Source: Maricaulis sp048269565
GTDB lineage: Bacteria > Pseudomonadota > Alphaproteobacteria > Caulobacterales > Maricaulaceae
Assembly: GCF_048269565.1 (NCBI RefSeq)
Contig: NZ_JBLXIK010000003.1
Coordinates: 124,001-188,000, forward strand
DNA length: 64,000 bases
Direction: 5' to 3'
In this document: piece by piece, positions 40,509 through 49,676 of the stretch
How positions within the stretch are numbered: position 1 is the stretch's first letter
Layout: each line of letters begins with the position of its first letter
Made by a program: the position numbers and the translations under genes
The notes under the pieces: model-generated
The model's input: only the letters and a program-made list of their open reading frames with translations
Databases searched by the model: none
What the model was told of the DNA's origin: nothing

Positions 40509-42410
40509 ATGATGCTCGAAACCCTCAACTGGTCGACCGCCGACGCGGATCAACGCCGCGCGGCCCTGCAACGCCCCGAAGCGACCAATACCGCCGCTGC
40601 CGCCGCCCGCGATATCGTCGACGCCATCTATGCGGGTGGCGACAAGGCCGTGCGCGAATATGCTGCCCGGCTCGATGGCTATGCCCCGGATGATTTCCGC
40701 GTCGATGCGGCCACCATCGCTGCAGCGCGCGCCGCGCTTGGTGAGGCCGATGCCGAAGCCATCCTCGCCGCCGCTGACGCCGTGCGCCGTTTCCATGTCC
40801 GCCAGGGCTATGGATCCTATAGCGTCGAGACTTGGCCTGGCGTGACGGCGTCGCGCCGTGCGACACCGGTCGATGTTGCCGCGCTCTACGTGCCCGCTGG
40901 CAGCGCGCCGCTGGTCTCGACCCTGATCATGCTCGCCATCCCGGCCCAGCTCGCCGGCGTGCCGCGCATTGTCGTTGTGGCTCCCCCGGCAGGCCCCGGA
41001 GGCGTCAATCCCAGCCTGCTGGCGGCCGCCAGCCTGCTCGGCCTCGATGAGATTTATGCCATCGGCGGCGCGCAAGCGGTTGCCGCACTGGCGACCGGCT
41101 CGGCTGGTCTGCCCCGCGCCGACAAGATTTTCGGACCGGGCAATGCCTATGTCGCCGCCGCCAAGGCCTATGTCGCCGGTCTGCCCGGCGGTCCCGCGGT
41201 CGATCTGCCAGCGGGGCCGAGCGAGGTGATGGTGATTGCCGATGCCAATGCCGATGCCGGTTTTGTCGCCAGCGATCTGCTGAGCCAGGCCGAACATGAC
41301 CCGTCAGCGCAGGTGATGCTGGTCTGTTTCGACGCCGCGACCCGCGCGCGCATTGTCGCCGCCGTCGAGGAACAGCTCACGGCCTTGCCGCGCGCCGACA
41401 TCGCCCGCCAGGCCATGGCCAATTCGCGCACCATATTGTGCGACAGCCTCGTTGACGCAGCGGACGTGGCCAATGCCTACGCCCCGGAACACCTGATCCT
41501 GCAGCTCGGCGAGGCCGAAGCCCTGGTCGCTCGCGTGCGCCATGCCGGTTCGATCTTTGTCGGCGCCTGGGCGCCGGAAGCCGCCGGCGATTATGCCGCC
41601 GGTCCCAATCACACCCTGCCCACCGGCGGGGCGGCGCGGGCCCATGGCGGCGTCACGGTCGAGGCGTTCCAGAAGACCACCACGATATTGCGCGCCAGCA
41701 AGGCCGGCGCTGCCGCGATGGCACCGACGGTCGAGCGGCTGGCGGCGCTGGAAGGCCTGGCCGGGCACGAAACCGCGATGCGGCTCAGGCGCGAATGGGC
41801 GCAGGCCTGGCCGGATGATGTGTCCGGTCCGCGCCTGCGCACCAGTGCCAAGCGCCGCAAGACCAAGGAGACCGATATTACCGTTGTCGTCGATCTCGAC
41901 CGCGACGGGCCGAGCCAGATTGCGACCGGGATCGGCTATTTCGATCACATGCTTGACCAGATCGCCCGCCATGCCGGCATCGCCGTCAATATCGACGCCA
42001 CCGGCGATCTCGAGATCGATGCCCACCACACGATCGAGGATATCTGCCTGACGCTCGGCGAAGCCCTGCACGAAGCGCTCGGCGACAAGCGCGGCATTGC
42101 CCGTTTCGGCTTTGAACTGCCGATGGACGAGACCAGGGCCGGGGTCTGGATCGATCTGTCGGGACGACCCTTTGCCAAATTCGAGGGCGAGATTCCCGGC
42201 GAGCGGGTCGGCGAATTCCCGGTCGAAATGGTGCCGCACGCCTTCCGCTCGCTCGCTGAATCGATGAAGGCGGCGATCCATGTCCGCGTCGAGGGCGAGA
42301 ATGCCCACCACATGGTTGAGGGCTCGTTCAAGGCCTTTGGCCGGGCGCTGCGCCAGGCCGTGCGTATCGAGAGCGAACGCCTGCCATCGACCAAGGAATT
42401 CCTCGAATGA
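40509..42410 (+). CDS. hisDB: Bifunctional histidinol dehydrogenase / imidazoleglycerol-phosphate dehydratase (HisD-HisB fusion)
   Basis: 633 residues from ATG 40509 (a second Met follows). Residues ~1-430 are a complete HisD: GPGNAYVAAAK, DLPAGPSEV, the Zn/catalytic His in AEHDPSAQ and PEHL, and GPNHTLPTGG. After a short linker (WPDDVSGPRLRTSAKR) the frame runs straight into a complete HisB: KETDITVVVDLD, GYFDHMLDQIARH, AHHTIEDICLTLGEAL and NAHHMVEGSFKAFGRALRQA. No stop intervenes; an in-frame GTG at 41819 might also start HisB alone. hisC normally sits between these two genes in this gene order and is absent. A sequencing indel at the junction should be excluded. Confidence 0.9.
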   Translation: MMLETLNWSTADADQRRAALQRPEATNTAAAAARDIVDAIYAGGDKAVREYAARLDGYAPDDFRVDAATIAAARAALGEADAEAILAAADAVRRFHVRQGYGSYSVETWPGVTASRRATPVDVAALYVPAGSAPLVSTLIMLAIPAQLAGVPRIVVVAPPAGPGGVNPSLLAAASLLGLDEIYAIGGAQAVAALATGSAGLPRADKIFGPGNAYVAAAKAYVAGLPGGPAVDLPAGPSEVMVIADANADAGFVASDLLSQAEHDPSAQVMLVCFDAATRARIVAAVEEQLTALPRADIARQAMANSRTILCDSLVDAADVANAYAPEHLILQLGEAEALVARVRHAGSIFVGAWAPEAAGDYAAGPNHTLPTGGAARAHGGVTVEAFQKTTTILRASKAGAAAMAPTVERLAALEGLAGHETAMRLRREWAQAWPDDVSGPRLRTSAKRRKTKETDITVVVDLDRDGPSQIATGIGYFDHMLDQIARHAGIAVNIDATGDLEIDAHHTIEDICLTLGEALHEALGDKRGIARFGFELPMDETRAGVWIDLSGRPFAKFEGEIPGERVGEFPVEMVPHAFRSLAESMKAAIHVRVEGENAHHMVEGSFKAFGRALRQAVRIESERLPSTKEFLE

Positions 42411-43006
42411 AGATCGGCGTCATCGATACCGGCTGCGCCAATCTCGCCTCGGTGCGCTTCGCGCTGGAGCGCGCCGGGCTCGACCATGTCGCGGCCTCCG
42501 AGCCGGCGGGCGTCGCTGATTGCGACCGCCTGATCCTGCCCGGTGTCGGCTCGGCTGCGCCCGCCATGACCCGGCTGACCGAGCGGGGCTGGAGCGAGAT
42601 GCTGCGCGGCGATGACCGGCCGCTGTTGGGCATTTGCCTTGGGATGCAGCTCCTGTTCGACCGCTCTGAAGAGGGCGGTGTCGACGGTCTCGGCCTGATC
42701 GCCGGCGATATTATCCGGCTGCCGCGGGCCGAGGGCCTGGTCTGGCCGCATATGGGCTGGAACGAGCTCGACGCGTTTGATCCCGAAGAACCGCTTCTGG
42801 CCGGCATCGCACCGGGCAGCCATGTCTATTTCGTGCACGGCTATTACGCCCTGCCGGGCCCGGCAACACGCGCCGTCTGCGATTACGGCACGCCGGTCTC
42901 CGCGCTGGTGCGCAGGGGCCATGTTGCCGGCTGTCAATTCCACCCCGAACGCTCCGGTGCTGCCGGGGCCCGTATCCTGATGAATTTCGCCGGAGCCGCG
43001 TCATGA
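42407..43006 (+). CDS. hisH: Imidazole glycerol phosphate synthase, glutaminase subunit
   Basis: 199 residues. Class-I glutamine amidotransferase: nucleophile elbow LLGICLGMQLLF (Cys ~78) and the His/Glu pair in CQFHPERSG (~180). Releases ammonia from glutamine for HisF. Start ATG overlaps the hisDB stop (ATGA). Standard length. Confidence 0.96.
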   Translation: MKIGVIDTGCANLASVRFALERAGLDHVAASEPAGVADCDRLILPGVGSAAPAMTRLTERGWSEMLRGDDRPLLGICLGMQLLFDRSEEGGVDGLGLIAGDIIRLPRAEGLVWPHMGWNELDAFDPEEPLLAGIAPGSHVYFVHGYYALPGPATRAVCDYGTPVSALVRRGHVAGCQFHPERSGAAGARILMNFAGAAS

Positions 43007-43737
43007 TCCTCTATCCCGCCATCGACCTGCTCGAGGGCCGTGTCGTGCGTCTGCACAAGGGCGCCTTCGATGCCGTCACCGATTATGGCGATGACCCGGT
43101 CGCCGTCGCGGAAAGCTTTGGCGAGGCCGGCGCGGGCTGGGTCCATGTCGTCGATCTCGCCGGTGCCCGTGACGGCGCCCGGCGCCAGACCGAGACCATC
43201 CGGCAAATCTGCCAGACCGGCCTGCGGGTGCAGACCGGCGGCGGCGTGCGCGCGGCCGAGGATATCGAGAGCCTGCTGGCGATCGGCGTCGAACGCGTCA
43301 TCATCGGCAGTCTCGCGGTCACCAATGCGCCATTGGTGCGCGACTGGATCGAGACCTATGGTGCCGAGCGGATCACCCTGGCGCTGGACGTCAAACGCCT
43401 CGGTGGCAGCTACCGACCGGCGCTGCAGGGCTGGACCGACATGATGATGACCACCTTGCCCGACGTCATTGCCGCCTATGACGGTTCCGGTCTCAAACAC
43501 GCCCTGGTCACCGATATCAGCCGCGATGGCGATCTGTCCGGCCCCAATCTGGCGCTCTATGTCGACCTGCTCGAACGCCATCCCGGGGTCGACTGGCAAG
43601 CGTCGGGCGGCGTCTCCTCGCTGGCCGATCTCGAGGCGGTGCGCGAGCTTGGCATGGCCGGGGCCATCACCGGCAAGGCGCTCTATGAGGGCATTTTCAC
43701 GCTGAAAGAGGCGCTGGCATGCTCGCAAGACGGATAA
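43003..43737 (+). CDS. hisA: 1-(5-phosphoribosyl)-5-[(5-phosphoribosylamino)methylideneamino]imidazole-4-carboxamide isomerase
   Basis: 244-residue TIM barrel. Opens with MILYPAIDLLEGRVVRL (catalytic Asp in AIDL), contains QTGGGVR and a second catalytic Asp in VTDISRDGDLSGPN. Amadori rearrangement of ProFAR to PRFAR. Overlaps hisH by 4 nt and hisF by 19 nt, one of the deepest overlaps in the operon. Confidence 0.95.
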   Translation: MILYPAIDLLEGRVVRLHKGAFDAVTDYGDDPVAVAESFGEAGAGWVHVVDLAGARDGARRQTETIRQICQTGLRVQTGGGVRAAEDIESLLAIGVERVIIGSLAVTNAPLVRDWIETYGAERITLALDVKRLGGSYRPALQGWTDMMMTTLPDVIAAYDGSGLKHALVTDISRDGDLSGPNLALYVDLLERHPGVDWQASGGVSSLADLEAVRELGMAGAITGKALYEGIFTLKEALACSQDG

Positions 43738-44486
43738 TTCCCTGCCTCGACGTGCGCGATGGCCGCGTGGTGAAAGGCGTGCGTTTTCGCGACCATGAGG
43801 ATGTCGGCGGCATCGTCGATCTCGCCCGCCGCTATGCGGCCGAGGGCGCCGACGAGCTGGTCTTCTACGACATTGCGGCCAGCACACGCGGGCAGACTGT
43901 GGAGCCGGCCTGGATCAGCGCCGTCGCACGCGAGCTCGACATTCCCTTCTGCGTCGCCGGCGGCATCCGCAGCGTCGATGATGCCCGCGCCCGTCTGTTC
44001 GCCGGCGCCGACAAGATCTCGATCAATTCCCCGGCGCTGGAAAATCCCGCTCTGATCGATGCGCTGGCGGCGGAATTTGGCTGTCAGTGCGTTGTGCTCG
44101 GCGTCGACAGCCGCCGCATCGAGGGTGAGTGGCAGGTCCACCAATACACCGGCGATCCTGACAAGACACAGCTCTCCCGGCGCCGCACGCTGGACTGGAT
44201 TGCCGAGGGTATCGAGCGCGGCGCCGGAGAGGTCGTGCTCAATTGCATGGACCAGGACGGGGTGCGCGACGGCTATGATATCGAACAGCTTGCCGCGGCG
44301 CGGGCGGTGTGTTCCACAGCTTTGATCGCTTCGGGCGGTGCGGGCAGCAAAGAAGACTTCAAATCCGTCTTCAATGCCGCCAATGTTGACGGGGCGCTGG
44401 CCGCCAGCGTGTTTCACAAACAGGTCTTCGGGATCGGCGAATTGAAAGCCTATCTCGGCCAAAACGGGATCAGGGTAAGATCATGA
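43719..44486 (+). CDS. hisF: Imidazole glycerol phosphate synthase, cyclase subunit
   Basis: 255-residue TIM barrel that joins ammonia from HisH with PRFAR to form IGP and AICAR. Starts MLARRIIPCLDVRDGRVVKGV, with conserved catalytic Asp11. Second catalytic Asp is in LNCMDQDGVRDGYD (~130), the alternative of the usual TSMDRDG. C-terminal ASGGAGSKEDF binds phosphate. Overlaps hisIE by 4 nt. Confidence 0.96.
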   Translation: MLARRIIPCLDVRDGRVVKGVRFRDHEDVGGIVDLARRYAAEGADELVFYDIAASTRGQTVEPAWISAVARELDIPFCVAGGIRSVDDARARLFAGADKISINSPALENPALIDALAAEFGCQCVVLGVDSRRIEGEWQVHQYTGDPDKTQLSRRRTLDWIAEGIERGAGEVVLNCMDQDGVRDGYDIEQLAAARAVCSTALIASGGAGSKEDFKSVFNAANVDGALAASVFHKQVFGIGELKAYLGQNGIRVRS

Positions 44487-45103
44487 TCGATGCGAGCACG
44501 CTTGATTGGGCCAAGGGTGACGGGCTGGTTCCCGCCATTATCCAGGACGCTGCAACCCGTCAGGTCCTGATGCTGGGCTATATGAATGCCGAGGCTTTGC
44601 AGCTGACGCAGGAAACGGGAAAAGTCCATTTTTTCAGCCGGTCAAGGCAATCACTCTGGAAAAAGGGCGAGACTTCGGGTCTCAGTTTCAAACTGATCAA
44701 TATCGCGCTGGATTGCGACCAGGATACGCTTCTGGTCGAGGTCAAGCCGAAGGGCGCCGCCTGCCATAACGGCACGGTGAGCTGTTTCGGCGATGATCCC
44801 GGTCCGGGCCTGGGCTTCCTGGCCCACCTGCGCGCGATCATCAAGAAGCGCAAGAAGGACAAGCCCAAGGGCTCCTATGTCGGCAATCTGATGGCCCGTG
44901 CCCCGAAACGCCCGGCCCAGAAAGTCGGCGAAGAGGGCGTCGAGGTGGCGCTGGCCGCCGTCTCGGAAAGCCGCACCGCGGTTGCCGAGGAAGCCGCCGA
45001 CCTGATGTTTCATCTGCTGGTCCTGCTGGAATCGCGCGATCTCAGCCTGGAGGACGTCGTCGCCGTCCTGCGCAAGCGTCACGCCGTTCGCGCGGCGCAA
45101 TAG
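44483..45103 (+). CDS. hisIE: Bifunctional phosphoribosyl-AMP cyclohydrolase / phosphoribosyl-ATP pyrophosphatase
   Basis: 206 residues. The HisI part (~1-110) shows MLGYMNAEAL, SRSRQSLWKKGETSG and the Zn-binding Cys region KGAACHNGTVSCF. The HisE part (~115-206) shows GSYVGNLM, the acidic helix KVGEEGVEVALAA and EEAADLMFHLLVLL. Catalyses the second and third steps. HisI and HisE are usually separate in alphaproteobacteria and fused in enteric/xanthomonad and Bacteroidetes-type operons, which fits a foreign origin of this operon. Confidence 0.95.
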   Translation: MIDASTLDWAKGDGLVPAIIQDAATRQVLMLGYMNAEALQLTQETGKVHFFSRSRQSLWKKGETSGLSFKLINIALDCDQDTLLVEVKPKGAACHNGTVSCFGDDPGPGLGFLAHLRAIIKKRKKDKPKGSYVGNLMARAPKRPAQKVGEEGVEVALAAVSESRTAVAEEAADLMFHLLVLLESRDLSLEDVVAVLRKRHAVRAAQ

Positions 45104-45227
45104 GGCGTCCCCGCAGGCTCTCTTGCGCGGGCGTCATCGGGGCTATTGTCCCGCCACGCTGCGCGCTAGACTTGCCGCGACGGGTGCCGCCGGATGGACG
45201 GCTGCTGATGCGCCCCGGGGGGACCTC

Positions 45228-46430
45228 ATGAAACGTCTTTTGCTCGCCGGCCTTGCTGGCCTTGCCCTGACAGCCTGCAGCCAGGCCCAGGATTATTTCC
45301 CTGCCGCCGGCGATGCCGACTGGGAGCGCCGGGCGCCGGCCTCGCTTGGCTTTGATGCCCCGGCGCTTCAAGCGGCAGTTGATTTCGCCGTCGCACATGA
45401 AACCCGCGCGCCGGAAGCCTGGGGTGAGGGGATTGATGCCCGAGACCTCGAGATCATGGTGCCGCTGACCTGGGCCTATGAGCCCTATTCCAGCCCGATC
45501 GGCGAATTGCGCCCGCGCGGCGGCCCGGCCGGGATCATCATACGCCATGGCTATATCGTCGCCGAATGGGGTGATCTCGAGCGCGTCGACATGACGTTTT
45601 CGGTCTCCAAGAGTTTCCTCAGCCATGTCGTCGGTCTGGCCGTTGATGACGGGCTGATTGCCGATATCTCGGCGCCGGTCTCCGATCTGGTCGCCGACCC
45701 GCTCTTTCACACCGAACACAATACGCCGATCACCTGGGACCAGATGCTGCGCCAGACCTCGGGCTGGTCCGGCACGCTGTGGGACAAGCCGGACTGGGCG
45801 GATCGTCCATCGCGCGACAATCCGGCCAGCGATCTGGTCGCCGGACCGCCCGTGCCCGGCGCGGTCTGGGAGTATAACGACGTCCGCGTCAATGCGCTCG
45901 CTCTGGCGGCTCTTCATGTCTGGCGCGAACCGCTGGCGCAGGTGCTCGACGAGCGCATCATGACGCCGATCGGCTCCTCCGGCAGCTGGGAATGGCAGGG
46001 CTACAAGAACAGCTGGGTCGAGCTGGAGGAGGGCGAGGACTTGTACTGGTCGGTGTCTGGCGGCGGCCATTGGGGCGGCGGCATGATGCTCTCCGCCTAC
46101 GACCAGGCCCGTTTCGGCCTGTTGGGTCTCAATCGCGGCAATTGGGCCGGCACGCAATTGCTCTCCGAGGCCTGGTATGAGCGCTCGCTGACGCCCACCG
46201 ATGTCGCGCCGTTTTACGGCTACATGAATTTCTTCCTCAACCGTCCCGATGTCGAAGGCGCCGCGATTGCGGTGCCGTCCGCTCCGGACAACAGCTTCGC
46301 CTATCTCGGGGCCGGCACCAACATGATCTATATCGACCCCGAACACGATATTGTCGCCGTGGTCCGCTGGATCGACAGCGGCGAGCGCAATGGCTTTATC
46401 GAGCGGCTGATGGCGGCGGTGACGGAGTAG
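45228..46430 (+). CDS. Serine hydrolase lipoprotein (class-C beta-lactamase fold)
   Basis: 400 residues from ATG 45228, giving a clear lipoprotein signal MKRLLLAGLAGLALTACSQ (Cys ~17). An earlier in-frame start would bury it. The nucleophile motif SVSK (SxxK) is near 125, with YNDVRVN (YxN) near 220. The C-terminal strand YIDPEHDIVAVVRWID is typical. Probably a periplasmic esterase or peptidase-like enzyme. It shares the fold with the gene at 17837-19138 but is only distantly similar. Follows hisIE by 124 nt and likely has its own promoter. Confidence 0.88.
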   Translation: MKRLLLAGLAGLALTACSQAQDYFPAAGDADWERRAPASLGFDAPALQAAVDFAVAHETRAPEAWGEGIDARDLEIMVPLTWAYEPYSSPIGELRPRGGPAGIIIRHGYIVAEWGDLERVDMTFSVSKSFLSHVVGLAVDDGLIADISAPVSDLVADPLFHTEHNTPITWDQMLRQTSGWSGTLWDKPDWADRPSRDNPASDLVAGPPVPGAVWEYNDVRVNALALAALHVWREPLAQVLDERIMTPIGSSGSWEWQGYKNSWVELEEGEDLYWSVSGGGHWGGGMMLSAYDQARFGLLGLNRGNWAGTQLLSEAWYERSLTPTDVAPFYGYMNFFLNRPDVEGAAIAVPSAPDNSFAYLGAGTNMIYIDPEHDIVAVVRWIDSGERNGFIERLMAAVTE

Positions 46431-46437
46431 GGGGAAG

Positions 46438-47958
46438 CTACGCCTCCGGAGTCTCGGCCTTGCCCTTGCCCCTGGCCGTCCGCGGCTTCTTCTGCCGCGA
46501 CAGGCGCTCGGTGATCAGGGCGATCGGCAAATCGCTGACGGCCTTGAGGCCGGCGATGCTGGATGCGGTCTGCACACCGCGCCAGACGCCCATCATCAGC
46601 TCCTGGCGCATGCGCACCTGGCCGCCCTGCGACGGTTCCTCGATCTGGTCGAGGCGGGTCAGTGACCACAGGCCGATCACGGTGGCGGCGAGGAAGTAGA
46701 AGTCCCAGCGTGTGACGTCGAAGGCATGGATGGCGGTTTCACCGCCCGGCGCGCGCCAGTTGACGGTCAGCGAGAACTCGTAATTGGCGAGCACATCGGC
46801 GTAGAGACCACCAATGATCGGGGCGGTGCCGGCGGCAATCGCGGTGAAGGCGGCGCACAGGGCGAGATGCCGGGTCGCACCGGTCGACGGCGAAAGGGCA
46901 TTGGCCATATTGCCCGAGGCCAGGGTCACACCAGCCGTTGCAATCCCGGTCAGGATATGGATCACCACCAGCAAGGGCAGAGTGAAGAAATGCCGCTCCG
47001 GCAGGCTGGTGAAGGTCCAGGCGAAGATGCAGGCGATGAAGAGCGGCGCCGCAAACTGCAGCACGCGCCTGTTGGAATAGCGGTCCGCCAGCGAGCCGAA
47101 GGTGCCGGTCACCAGCGCGTTGGCGCCCTGGCTGAGCGCGGTCAGCACCATCACCGTCGTCAGGTCGAGCCCGAGCTGGCGCAGCATCTGCACCGCAAAG
47201 AAGGGCGCCGCGAGATTGCTGGCGAAGTTCCACGAGAACAGGAAGGTGACGAGGCGGCGGAAATTCTTTTCCTTCAGTGGCGAGAACAGGCCCGCCTTCT
47301 GGTCGGCGGTCTCGGTGAGCGGGAGGGGCGTTGGTTCCGGGATCTGCGCCATAGCGACGCTTTCCAGCACACCGCTGATCGTCGCAACGACCAGCAGGGC
47401 GGAATAGGCGTAGAGCACGGGCAGGCCGGTCAGCGCCGCCCAGTGGTCGACAAATACGCCGCCGGCCAGGGCCGCGATCGCCGCCATGATTGTCATCCAG
47501 GTCAGGCGTTGGGCCGAGAACACGCCGCGGCGTTCGGGCGGCAGGAAGTCACGCACCCAGCTATTCCAGGCACAGCCGGCAATGGCGCCGAAAATATAGC
47601 GAATGGCGAAGGCGACCACCAGAAGGAGCAGGGCCAGAGGCCCCGGATGGATCAGCGCCGCAGCCGCTGCCACCAGCAGGGTGAGCCGGCTTGCCAGGGT
47701 GAGGGAGACGGCCATGAAACGGCGGCTGGCAATGCGCTCGACCAGATAGACGGCTGGCAATTGCGCCAGCTGGGTCAGGGAGGGAATGGCGGCGAGCACG
47801 CCGATCACGAGATTGGACGCGCCGAGGCCGAGCGCATAGGCGGTCAGGAAGACGCCGATCGACAGCGTCTCCATGATCTTGAAGAACATCCCATTGCGTA
47901 CATACCATTTCAGCCCGGCATCGCGGTCTGCATCGGTGAGCTGCGATGTCGAAAACAT
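46438..47958 (-). CDS. MFS transporter
   Basis: 506 residues from ATG 47958 (MFSTSQLTDADRDAGLKWYV), with AGGAC upstream; longer starts lack an RBS. About 12 hydrophobic segments in two halves, with an MFS loop 2-3 motif (VYLVERIASRRFMAV) and its repeat GSLADRYSNRR between TM8 and TM9. A basic cytosolic tail (SRQKKPRTARGKGK) ends the protein. Cargo unknown. Convergent with the serine hydrolase, 7 nt apart. Confidence 0.88.
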   Translation of the reverse strand: MFSTSQLTDADRDAGLKWYVRNGMFFKIMETLSIGVFLTAYALGLGASNLVIGVLAAIPSLTQLAQLPAVYLVERIASRRFMAVSLTLASRLTLLVAAAAALIHPGPLALLLLVVAFAIRYIFGAIAGCAWNSWVRDFLPPERRGVFSAQRLTWMTIMAAIAALAGGVFVDHWAALTGLPVLYAYSALLVVATISGVLESVAMAQIPEPTPLPLTETADQKAGLFSPLKEKNFRRLVTFLFSWNFASNLAAPFFAVQMLRQLGLDLTTVMVLTALSQGANALVTGTFGSLADRYSNRRVLQFAAPLFIACIFAWTFTSLPERHFFTLPLLVVIHILTGIATAGVTLASGNMANALSPSTGATRHLALCAAFTAIAAGTAPIIGGLYADVLANYEFSLTVNWRAPGGETAIHAFDVTRWDFYFLAATVIGLWSLTRLDQIEEPSQGGQVRMRQELMMGVWRGVQTASSIAGLKAVSDLPIALITERLSRQKKPRTARGKGKAETPEA

Positions 47959-48130
47959 CGGCGGGTCCTTCGGGCGCTGTCGACTCCGGAGGCCGGAGAA
48001 ATGCCGCATATCACCAAGTTCCGCGCCGCGCATCCGAATTGACAGGCCCGGCGCGGCAGTCTGGCGAATTGCCAGCGTGGCCGAATTATCGTTGGATCAT
48101 CCGGGAGGTGTCGCGGGACCGAGCCGGATC

Positions 48131-48727
48131 ATGACGATTTTCAACGACATGGCACACGCCCTCTCGCTCGCGCTCGACGCGGCATTGATGCAGCGCAGCG
48201 CATTCGAGACGCTGACCGCCGAACCGCACCTCGCGCTCGCTGCCCTGATCGTGCCGCTGATTGCCGGTGCCTCCGAATTGCTCGGCAAGGCCTATGTCCT
48301 CGCGGCGCAGAAAGTGGGTCGCTGGCGCATGCTCGCCAGCCTGGGCCTGACCGGTCTGGTCTATCTGCTCGGCGTTATCGTCTGGAGCATCAGCGCGCAT
48401 TTCCTGCTCGGTCTGGCCGGCGCCCAACCCGTGTCCGAAGCCGTCCTCGCCGGGACCATCGCCCTGGGTTATGCGCCGCGCCTGCTGAGCGTGCTGACGG
48501 TGGCGCCCTATTATGGCGAATTGCTCGACCGTGCCCTCGATGGCTGGACCTTTGTCTGTATTGGCTGGGGCTTTCAGGTGGTGATTGGCGGACCGTTGGG
48601 CCTGGTGATCGCCTGCGCCGGCGCCGGTTGGCTGGCCAGTGCTGCGGTGCGCCATTATGGCGGCCGGCTTACCGAGCCGCTGCTGCGGCGTTTGCGTCTG
48701 GTGACGCCGGGAGGCGGGCATGCTTGA
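48131..48727 (+). CDS. Multispanning membrane protein of unknown function
   Basis: 198 residues from ATG 48131 (MTIFNDMAHALSLALD). Four to five hydrophobic segments (LALAALIVPLIAGASEL; LASLGLTGLVYLLGVIVW; GFQVVIGGPLGLVIACAGA). No family recognised with confidence; the arrangement is loosely Yip1-like. Its stop overlaps the start of the hydrolase-like gene by 8 nt, so the two are coupled and probably act together at the membrane. Confidence 0.75.
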   Translation: MTIFNDMAHALSLALDAALMQRSAFETLTAEPHLALAALIVPLIAGASELLGKAYVLAAQKVGRWRMLASLGLTGLVYLLGVIVWSISAHFLLGLAGAQPVSEAVLAGTIALGYAPRLLSVLTVAPYYGELLDRALDGWTFVCIGWGFQVVIGGPLGLVIACAGAGWLASAAVRHYGGRLTEPLLRRLRLVTPGGGHA

Positions 48728-49676
48728 GGACGCGCTCGTCTGGCTGCTGCTGAGTGGCCTGGTCGCCTTCATCCTTGCCGGCACGCTGGCGCCGCTGGAG
48801 ACCTTGCGCTGGTGGGCGCGCCAGCCCGCGCTCGAACGCGAACCCCCGGTGGTCCCGGGTGATACTCCGGACGGAGCCCCGCGTGATTTCATCGTTTATC
48901 TCGGCGGCATTGACCGTATCAGCGGCACCTCAAATTCGCGGCGGGAGCAGCGCTTTCTCGACGCCCTGCGCGAAGGCGCACCGGATGCCGTTTTGGTCGA
49001 TACCGTCTTTCCCTACGCTGCCTCGGGCATTCCGCTTCTGCATGGTCCGCGCCTGTTCAGCTGGCTCTGGCGCGCCCTTGCTGCGGCGCCGCCCGATCGG
49101 CGCCGGCCGCTGCTGGCCAATCTGGTCAATGCGCGCAACTTCTTCCAGGTGCTGGTTTCGGCCGACCGGCGCTATGGCCCGGTCTTCAACCTCGCCCTGG
49201 CCGGTCTGATCCAGGACCGACTGCGCGCGACCGGCTGGCAGCCGTCACGCGATGCCCACCTGACATTGATCGGGCTCAGCGGCGGCGCGCAAATGGCGGC
49301 CGGCGCGACCGACGAGCTGGCCGGTATTTTCGACGGCCCGATCCAGCTGATCTCGATCGGCGGTGTCATCGCCTCGACACCGGGACTCAACCGGCTGGCC
49401 CGCATCGACCATATTGCCGGCAGCGCCGATCGGGTCGAGGCCGCCGGCGCGATCGCCTTTCCGGCGCGGTGGGGCATGGCTGCGGGTTCGGAATGGGCGA
49501 TGGCGCGTCGTTCCGGACGGCTCAGGCGCATCCCGCTGGCCGGTGTTACCCATACCGGTCCGCATGGCTATTTCGGAAGCGCACTGCATGGCGGGCGGCC
49601 GCAATGGGAAGAGACGGTGGAGATTGTGCTCGACTGCCTGCAGCGTTTCCGGGACGGTGACGAAGGGAATATCTAG
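48720..49676 (+). CDS. Membrane-anchored alpha/beta-hydrolase-like protein
   Basis: 318 residues. N-terminal transmembrane helix (ALVWLLLSGLVAFILAGTL). The soluble domain begins with a strand (DFIVYLGGIDRISGTS) and contains a GLSGG nucleophile-elbow-like motif near residue 185 (HLTLIGLSGGAQMAAGATDEL) and a late His (THTGPHGYFGS). This fits a serine hydrolase, but an acid residue cannot be assigned. Coupled to the membrane protein upstream. Its last codons overlap hutC on the other strand by 4 nt. Confidence 0.72.
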   Translation: MLEDALVWLLLSGLVAFILAGTLAPLETLRWWARQPALEREPPVVPGDTPDGAPRDFIVYLGGIDRISGTSNSRREQRFLDALREGAPDAVLVDTVFPYAASGIPLLHGPRLFSWLWRALAAAPPDRRRPLLANLVNARNFFQVLVSADRRYGPVFNLALAGLIQDRLRATGWQPSRDAHLTLIGLSGGAQMAAGATDELAGIFDGPIQLISIGGVIASTPGLNRLARIDHIAGSADRVEAAGAIAFPARWGMAAGSEWAMARRSGRLRRIPLAGVTHTGPHGYFGSALHGGRPQWEETVEIVLDCLQRFRDGDEGNI

